Source: Candidatus Huberarchaeum crystalense
GTDB lineage: Archaea; Huberarchaeota; Huberarchaeia; Huberarchaeales; Huberarchaeaceae
Assembly: GCA_002789275.1 (NCBI GenBank)
Contig: PFSX01000020.1
Span: forward strand, 1-10,723
Reading direction: 5' to 3'
Length of the DNA stretch: 10,723 nucleotides
Each line of letters starts with the position of its first letter. The first letter of the stretch is position 1. Positions 6,355 through 10,723 of this stretch are shown here, in pieces. The notes under the pieces are model-generated. The model had not been told where the DNA came from. It made no database searches and saw only the letters and a program-made list of their open reading frames with translations. Both the position numbers and the translations under genes were made by a program.

Positions 6355-8115
6355 ATGACATCTAAATTAATAGTAATTATTTGCGCGCTCTTTTTTTTAC
6401 TGGCGCTGTTGGTATCGCAACCAACCAATGCATATACTTCAATAGAAGATAGCAACATTAATAATTCGATAAATTCATCGCAAACAATAATTAATATTTA
6501 CTTCTTTACAAAACTCGGATGTTCGCATTGTGTAGCAGTAAAGCCGATTGTGCAAGAAATTTGCTCAACTTGTGGAGTTTCTTTGCATGAATTAGATATT
6601 TATTATAATCAAAGCAATTTGGACTTGCTTTATGATTTTGCAAAACGTTATTGTATTTCTGAGGATCAAATAATAGTGCCTGTTATTTTTGCAGGAAAAA
6701 ATGTGTTAGTCGGTAACAAAGAAATTAATAAAAATTTAAAATATATTTTGATTGGTGCTTTGCAAGAAAATATTAATCCATTGACTTATCAAAAGCAATG
6801 CAATTTCTCTTATAACCACACTTTAGATCAAACTTTAACATGGGCAACTGTAATTTTTGCATCTGCATTTGACTCAATAAATCCTTGTGCTATTGGTGTT
6901 TTGCTGATTTTTTTAGGATTTTTGGCTGTATCAAAAACATTTTCAACCAGAAAAATATTAATATATGGCTTAATTTACATATCTTCAATCTATATGGCTT
7001 ATTTAGCAGCAGGACTTGGACTTTTGCAATTATTGCGCGGCCTTGATTCATCTTATTTAGTTTTATTCAGGGTAGCAGTAATTTTTATTCTTATTATTGC
7101 CGCTATTTTAGAATTTAAAGATGTGTTTGTTATTCTTACAAAAAAAGGGAAGCCAATGTCTGTAATTTCAGATAAATTTAAACCTCTTTTGCAAAAATGG
7201 ATGAAAAAAGGAACATTATTTACAACTGTTGTTTTAGGTTGTCTTGTTTCTTTATTTGAACTTCCTTGTACAGGCCAAATTTATTTAGGAATTTTAGCAA
7301 AATTGAGTAGTAGCGATATGCATCAAGGTCTCTTGTATTTGGTAGTGTATAATTTTATTTTTGTGCTTCCATTGCTCGCGATTTTGTTGTTGTTTTTGTT
7401 AGGAAAAACAACCCTTGAAAAATTAACAACAGCAAAGAGTGGATTTTCGTGGTGGTTCCATTATTTTGCAGGCTGTGTAATTTTAGGTTTGGCTGTATTT
7501 TTAACAAATGATGTAATTAATATAATATCATATAAGCAAACAATTTTTGTACCTATATCTTTTATGTCCTTCTTTGGAGAAATCAGTGTTCAAGAAATGT
7601 ATTTTCTAATTGCGCTTTTTTTGGTTGTGGCTTTTGTAGTTGTGGTTTTGACTCGACAAACAATTACAAAATATATAAAGGTATGCGCGCTCTGTTTTGC
7701 TTTGATTATTATTATTCTTGTTTTATCTGTTTTGTTTTTGTTAGGAGTAGAGATTTCTTCTGTTTTGTTAGCTGGCTTGCTTGGAATGCTTTGCACGGGA
7801 GTTTGGTATGAGTTAAAGAAATTGAATTTCAGATTTTTTGGTATTTTTACAATTTTTTGGATTTTTGTAATTGTTGCACTTAGTTATGCGCTTTTTGCTA
7901 AAATAAGTTTGGCTTATGTGCTTTTAATAATTGTGGTTTTTGCCGGGATAGGAATTGTTCAATTTAAAGATCAAGAAGCGCGCGCACTAAAAAAAGAAAA
8001 CCTTGAAAATAAAAATATTTTGAAAAAAACAGATCTTAAAAAAGAAAAAAATAAGATAGATAATAAATCTTCAAAAACAAAAATAGGGAATTTGTTAGAT
8101 CATTGTTGCGATTAA
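6355..8115 (+). CDS. Secreted thioredoxin-CcdA fusion with extra C-terminal membrane domain
   Basis: A 586-aa thiol-redox membrane protein. Residues 1-26 form a signal peptide or anchor. Residues 45-140 are a thioredoxin/glutaredoxin-like domain with redox pair Cys56-x2-Cys59 (LGCSHC) and a cis-proline candidate, Pro109. Residues 160-390 are a CcdA/DsbD-type channel with the intramembrane cysteine motifs NPC (Cys178) and ELPCTG (Cys305), which pass electrons from cytosolic thioredoxin to the outside. By family analogy the product keeps extracytoplasmic proteins reduced or isomerised. Residues 413-540 add about four or five more membrane spans that CcdA does not normally have, containing CALC (444-447), WYELKKLN (484-491) and GIFTIFWI (496-503). 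A lysine-rich cytosolic tail ends in DHCCD. The next gene is a paralogue of this extra domain. ATG without SD. Confidence 0.85.
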   Translation: MTSKLIVIICALFFLLALLVSQPTNAYTSIEDSNINNSINSSQTIINIYFFTKLGCSHCVAVKPIVQEICSTCGVSLHELDIYYNQSNLDLLYDFAKRYCISEDQIIVPVIFAGKNVLVGNKEINKNLKYILIGALQENINPLTYQKQCNFSYNHTLDQTLTWATVIFASAFDSINPCAIGVLLIFLGFLAVSKTFSTRKILIYGLIYISSIYMAYLAAGLGLLQLLRGLDSSYLVLFRVAVIFILIIAAILEFKDVFVILTKKGKPMSVISDKFKPLLQKWMKKGTLFTTVVLGCLVSLFELPCTGQIYLGILAKLSSSDMHQGLLYLVVYNFIFVLPLLAILLLFLLGKTTLEKLTTAKSGFSWWFHYFAGCVILGLAVFLTNDVINIISYKQTIFVPISFMSFFGEISVQEMYFLIALFLVVAFVVVVLTRQTITKYIKVCALCFALIIIILVLSVLFLLGVEISSVLLAGLLGMLCTGVWYELKKLNFRFFGIFTIFWIFVIVALSYALFAKISLAYVLLIIVVFAGIGIVQFKDQEARALKKENLENKNILKKTDLKKEKNKIDNKSSKTKIGNLLDHCCD

Positions 8116-8116
8116 A

Positions 8117-8545
8117 ATGCTTAATTCCCTATTTTTCTTAATATTTGCGCTGTTTTTTGTTTTGCTATTTATAATTTTCGCAATCTTACGTCAGCCGATT
8201 AAAGCAAGATTTAATGTTTTTTATTGCGGTTTTTGCTATGCGTGTGTGGCTATGTGGGGAATCTTGCTACTTGCTTGGGTTTTTGATGTTTTCACCCCTC
8301 CATTTGAATTGTTAGCAATACTTCTTGGAATGTCTGGGATGGGAATTTGGCAGGAATTAAAAAAGCGAAACCTTAAAAACATTGGAATTTTCACAATTTT
8401 TTGGATTTTGTTTAGTGTTTTTGTATTTTATTCTGTGGAGATTGCGAGCAAGACATATGTTGTTTGTGTTGTTTTAGTGTTTGTAATAATAGATATATAT
8501 CTTTTGACGCATAAACACAAAAAAATTAGTGAAGATGGTTTGTAA
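8117..8545 (+). CDS. Membrane protein paralogous to the C-terminal domain of the CcdA fusion
   Basis: A 142-aa protein with four or five membrane spans and no recognised family. It aligns along nearly its whole length with residues about 413-545 of the preceding protein: RQPI/RQTI, LLAILLGM/LLAGLLGM, W-x-ELKK-x-N (78-85) and an exact GIFTIFWI (90-97). It carries three closely spaced cysteines, Cys37-x2-Cys40-x2-Cys43, inside or at the edge of the second span; the fusion has CxxC (444-447) at nearly the same place. The ATG is one base after the preceding stop, so the genes form one operon and probably one complex. A redox or metal-binding role beside the CcdA channel is inferred from context and cysteines only. 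Confidence 0.8.
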   Translation: MLNSLFFLIFALFFVLLFIIFAILRQPIKARFNVFYCGFCYACVAMWGILLLAWVFDVFTPPFELLAILLGMSGMGIWQELKKRNLKNIGIFTIFWILFSVFVFYSVEIASKTYVVCVVLVFVIIDIYLLTHKHKKISEDGL

Positions 8546-8590
8546 GTAAGTTTTTAAGTAAAATCTATAAAGAGAGCAGGTGGTGTGTGC

Positions 8591-8613
8591 AAATTTTGTT
8601 TGTTTTCTATTTT
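8591..8613 (+). terminator. T-rich terminator of the plus-strand redox operon
   Basis: TTTTGTTTGTTTTCTATTTT follows the last plus-strand stop by about 45 bases and ends directly against the tRNA gene on the other strand. It fits an archaeal T-tract terminator that separates convergent transcription units. Confidence 0.5.
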
Positions 8614-8614
8614 A

Positions 8615-8686
8615 TGGACTGGGTGGGATTTGAACCCACAACCTCCTGCCTGCAAAGCAGACGCGCTACCGTTGTGCTACCAGCCC
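8615..8686 (-). tRNA. tRNA-Ala (anticodon UGC)
   Basis: A 72-base cloverleaf can be drawn on the minus strand. The acceptor stem is GGGCTGG/CCAGTCC with discriminator A, and the third pair is G3-U70, the alanine identity element. The anticodon stem is TCTGC/GCAGG with loop TTTGCAG, so the anticodon is TGC (8654-8652). The variable loop is AGGTT and the T arm GTGGG-TTCAAAT-CCCAC. A15 and U48 can form the Levitt pair. The D stem GCAC/GCGC has one A12-C23 mismatch. The 3' CCA is not encoded. It lies about 350 bases downstream of, and co-oriented with, 16S rRNA, the usual archaeal place for tRNA-Ala in the 16S-23S spacer, but no 23S follows. Confidence 0.95.
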
Positions 8687-8715
8687 ATAATTTTTTGGGT
8701 GTTTTGAAAAAAGAA

Positions 8716-8780
8716 GCAAAAATGTGTTGCGCGCAAATAAAAGTTTGGAAAAAGGCAAAAGTGTGTTGTGGCTGCAATAA
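8716..8780. repeat. Imperfect direct repeat in the tRNA-Ala leader
   Basis: GCAAAAATGTGTTGCGCG...CAAATAA (8716-8740) recurs as GCAAAAGTGTGTTGTGGCTG...CAATAA (8755-8780), 39 bases later. Both copies lie in the spacer between 16S and tRNA-Ala, on the leader side of the tRNA. They may be relics of slippage or processing sites; nothing else is visible in 8687-8798. Confidence 0.5.
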
Positions 8781-8798
8781 GATAATTGTTTAAGCATA

Positions 8799-8972
8799 TT
8801 AGAGAATTTACAGCAAAATATAAGATTAGTGATTATTTGAGTATGCGTTAGAAAATCTACAGCAAAATATAAGATTAGTGATTATTTGAGTATGCGTTAG
8901 AAAATCTCAGCAAAACCTAAAAAAGGCAATTATTGTAGTTATATAAAATTAGAGAATTTACAGCAAAACATA
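8799..8972. repeat. 49-bp tandem repeat array in the 16S-tRNA spacer
   Basis: Four unit starts, at 8799, 8848, 8897 and 8949, share the core TTAGARAATYTACAGCAAAA (the third lacks one A). Units 1 and 2 are 49 bases each and differ at only two positions along their whole length. Unit 3 keeps the core and then diverges over 52 bases; unit 4 keeps the core followed by AT-rich sequence. The array fills most of the spacer between 16S and tRNA-Ala, so it should be transcribed in the pre-rRNA. It is not a CRISPR, because the sequences between cores in units 1 and 2 are identical. Confidence 0.9.
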
Positions 8973-9011
8973 AAAAATTATAAAATTATATTTTGATTGA
9001 TTTTTGTTGAT

Positions 9012-9028
9012 TTGTATGCAAAAGAAGA
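9012..9028 (-). other. 16S processing stem, 3' strand
   Basis: In the transcript this segment reads UCUUCUUUUGCAUACAA and pairs along all 17 positions (one G-U) with 10531-10515 on the other side of 16S. Such stems flank archaeal 16S and are cut during maturation. It starts about four bases after the anti-SD. I could not place a bulge-helix-bulge motif in it with confidence. Confidence 0.8.
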
Positions 9029-9032
9029 TTTT

Positions 9033-10495
9033 AAGGAGGTGATCGATCCGCAGGTTCACCTACGGATACCTTGTTATAACTTAACCCTTCTCACATAGCC
9101 AGAACTTAAAACTACCAAAGATAATTTTGCATTCCGACCATACTTGATTGGTTTGATAGGCGGTGTGTGCAAGGAAAAGGGACATATTCACCGCGCGATG
9201 ATAACGCGCGATTACTGGGGACTCCGGTGTCACGAGGATGGGTTACAATCCTCGATCTAAACTAAGATAAAATTTAGAGATTGGCTTCACCTTTCGGCGT
9301 TGCAACTCGTTGTTTTTATCAATGTTACCTGCGTGTAGCCCTAGACATTCGGACCATACAGACCTATCGTTGCCTGAACCTTCCTCTAGCTTAGCGCTAG
9401 CGGTCCTTACACAGTACTTCTTTTAGAGATAGTAAGTGTAAGCTCAGGTCTTGTTCGTTATTTAACTTAATAAAACGCCTCACGGCACGAACTGACGACG
9501 GCCATGCAATACCTTTCAGCGTGTTAGGTAATCCCTTTAGGTTGACCATCATTCTGCTGTCAATCTAGGTGAGTTTTCCGGTGTATTATTCAATTGAACC
9601 GCGGGTCGCGCCCCTTGTAGTATTCCCCCGCCAATTCCTTTAAGTTTCAGCCTTGCGGCCGTACTCCCCAGGTGGCAATTTTAACGCTTTCGCTGTAACG
9701 CAGATAATTAGCACAAAGCTAATCATCCACCTAAATTGCATCCTTTACTGCTAAGACTACATGGGTATCTAATCCACTTTGCTACCTTAGCCTTCGACTC
9801 TCACTGTCAGATATGAATTAGTTATCTGCCTTCGCTATTGCTTTTTCTCCCAGTATCAACACATTTGATCGCTACTCTGGGACCAAAGATAACTCCCCTC
9901 ATTCTCAAGTTTGGCGGTTTTTGCGCAGTCTCAAAATTAAGTTCTGAGTTTTTTGTGCAAACTTACCAAACCAGCTACAGACTCTTTAAACCAAATAATC
10001 GTGAGTACCACTTGAAGAGCGAGTATTACCGTGGCGGCTGCCACTCGTCTTGCCCACTCCTTATTCTCTGAACTTTTTAAATTCAGTAAAAGCTTTAAAC
10101 AAAAATGCCTAAAACACTCAGCGTTTCTCTGTCGCGCTTTCGCGCATTGCAGAAATTTCGCGCCTGCTGCATCCCTTAGGACCTAGTTCCATGTTTCAGT
10201 AACCAGCTGCGGGCTAAGGCTTTCACCTCCCGTACTTGTCGTAGCTTTGGTGGGCCATTACCCCACCAACAGGCTGATAAGACGCAAAGTTCTCCTGAAA
10301 CGATAAATCTTTTAAAGATACATATCTCAATAATATCTTCTATGCAATATTATTCTCACTTTCGCGAGCTTATCTTGCATTTCAGGGCGAATTCTTCACG
10401 TGTTACTCAGCGGTGCGCCGAGGTCTTACACCTCTCAACTAGCATGGCTTATCAAACACTGATAGTAGCACTCTCTGGCAGGATCAACCAGATAT
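9033..10495 (-). rRNA. 16S ribosomal RNA, archaeal
   Basis: Full-length small-subunit rRNA of about 1463 bases, read on the minus strand; ends are approximate. The 5' end carries TCTGGTTGATCCTGCCAGAG and the 3' end the anti-Shine-Dalgarno CACCTCCTT. The archaeal signature GCAGCAGGCGCGAAA is near 10158-10172, and AAACTTAAAGGAATTGGCGG near 9630-9649. No intron is evident from length. Several normally invariant sites differ: the 530 loop reads GTGGCAGCCGCCACGGTAA (10044-10026), helix 44 has U1404-A1497 and A1405-U1496 in place of C-G and G-C, helix 45 has a UGAA loop, and the tail after it is GGATCGATCACC. These are consistent with a DPANN lineage. A 17-bp processing stem flanks the gene; tRNA-Ala lies downstream, with no 23S. 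Confidence 0.97.
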
Positions 10496-10514
10496 ATGAA
10501 ATTGGCGACTTCTT

Positions 10515-10531
10515 TCTTCTTTCGCATACAA
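10515..10531 (-). other. 16S processing stem, 5' strand
   Basis: The transcript reads UUGUAUGCGAAAGAAGA and is complementary to 9028-9012. About 19 bases separate it from the mature 5' end. The pre-rRNA must include this segment, so the promoter has to lie to the right of about 10550. Confidence 0.8.
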
Positions 10532-10580
10532 TAATTGCACTTAGATATAAAGCCCTTCCTCCCAGGGTATATTTACATCC

Positions 10581-10592
10581 GCATATAATATG
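10581..10592 (-). promoter_or_regulatory. Candidate TATA box for the 16S transcript
   Basis: The minus strand reads CATATTATATGC. A start site about 25 bases downstream, near 10560, would include the whole processing stem. The nearer TTTATATC (10551-10544) looks better as a box but would start transcription inside the stem. Confidence 0.35.
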
Positions 10593-10636
10593 TTTTGTAG
10601 AGTTTTGCATCTTTGCTAAATTTTCTCTTTTTTGGA

Positions 10637-10650
10637 GTTTTTAAATATTT
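10637..10650 (-). promoter_or_regulatory. Alternative distal TATA box for the 16S transcript
   Basis: The minus strand reads AAATATTTAAAAAC. It would place the start near 10615. rRNA genes often have several promoters, so both boxes may be used. The rest of 10496-10723 contains no credible gene. Confidence 0.3.
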
Positions 10651-10723
10651 TGGAGTGATTTGATAGGGTTTTCTTGGATTTTTACCTACAAAAGTGTAGA
10701 AAACGCGCATTTTTAAAATTTGA

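Noticed and set aside
7590..7796. Minus-strand frame opposite the CcdA fusion
   Set aside because: Threonine/lysine-rich shadow of transmembrane coding sequence.
8587..8793. Plus-strand frame containing WVGFEPTTSCLQSRR
   Set aside because: This peptide is the well-known artefact of translating the antisense of a tRNA gene; the tRNA-Ala folds convincingly here.
8799..8972. CRISPR array
   Set aside because: Core repeats of 20 bases with steps of 49-52 look superficially similar, but the intervening sequences of units 1 and 2 are identical, there are only four units, no cas genes are near, and it lies in an rRNA spacer.
8799..8972. C/D box guide RNAs in the spacer repeats
   Set aside because: GTGATTA resembles a C box but no good D box (CTGA) sits at proper spacing on either strand.
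9033..10495. Intron in the 16S gene
   Set aside because: Total length of about 1463 and continuous conserved blocks leave no room for one.
10544..10551. TTTATATC (minus) as the main 16S promoter
   Set aside because: A start about 25 bases downstream would fall inside the 5' strand of the processing stem, which must be transcribed.
9838..10644. Plus-strand frames over the 16S gene and its leader
   Set aside because: They lie antisense to rRNA or its leader and have no protein-like features.

Overview
The window looks like chromosomal DNA from an AT-rich archaeon of the DPANN type, most likely near Woesearchaeota, Pacearchaeota or Nanoarchaeota. The evidence is archaeal-type information genes (Cdc48, aIF1A, eL24, uS7, uL3, an EndA-family tRNA splicing endonuclease subunit), an archaeal 16S rRNA with lineage-specific changes at normally invariant sites, TATA-like boxes close to start codons, almost no Shine-Dalgarno sequences, and a broken rRNA operon. 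The placement is inferred from sequence features; no tree could be run.

Layout. 1-195 (minus) is the start of an unrecognised gene cut by the left edge. 196-450 is non-coding with two TATA-bearing imperfect repeats. A minus-strand block, read right to left, holds eL24 (3760-3539), aIF1A (3441-3085) and the double-ring AAA+ unfoldase Cdc48 (2841-451), separated by repeat- and hairpin-containing gaps. A divergent 83-bp promoter region (3761-3843) also serves a plus-strand block: uS7, uL3, a 69-residue LiaF/DUF5668-like membrane protein, an EndA-like protein without its catalytic residues, a secreted-thioredoxin/CcdA fusion (586 aa), and a 142-aa membrane protein homologous to the extra C-terminal domain of that fusion. 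A T-rich stretch ends this block directly against an RNA block on the minus strand: 16S rRNA (10495-9033), a repeat-filled spacer, and tRNA-Ala(UGC) (8686-8615). No 23S gene follows.

How the genes work together. Most of the window is translation and protein quality control: small-subunit rRNA, three ribosomal proteins, an initiation factor, a tRNA, a probable splicing endonuclease subunit and Cdc48. The separate theme is extracytoplasmic thiol-disulfide chemistry at 6355-8545. An outward-facing thioredoxin domain is joined to a CcdA electron-transfer channel and to an extra multi-span domain with an intramembrane CxxC. That extra domain is present again as a free-standing gene with CxxCxxC.

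The observations most worth following are the duplicated cysteine-bearing membrane domain, the EndA paralogue lacking its triad, two paired base-pair swaps in the 16S decoding-site helix, the 16S-tRNA-Ala remnant operon with a 49-bp tandem repeat in its spacer, and a 74-nt identical stretch shared by the two ATPase domains of Cdc48.
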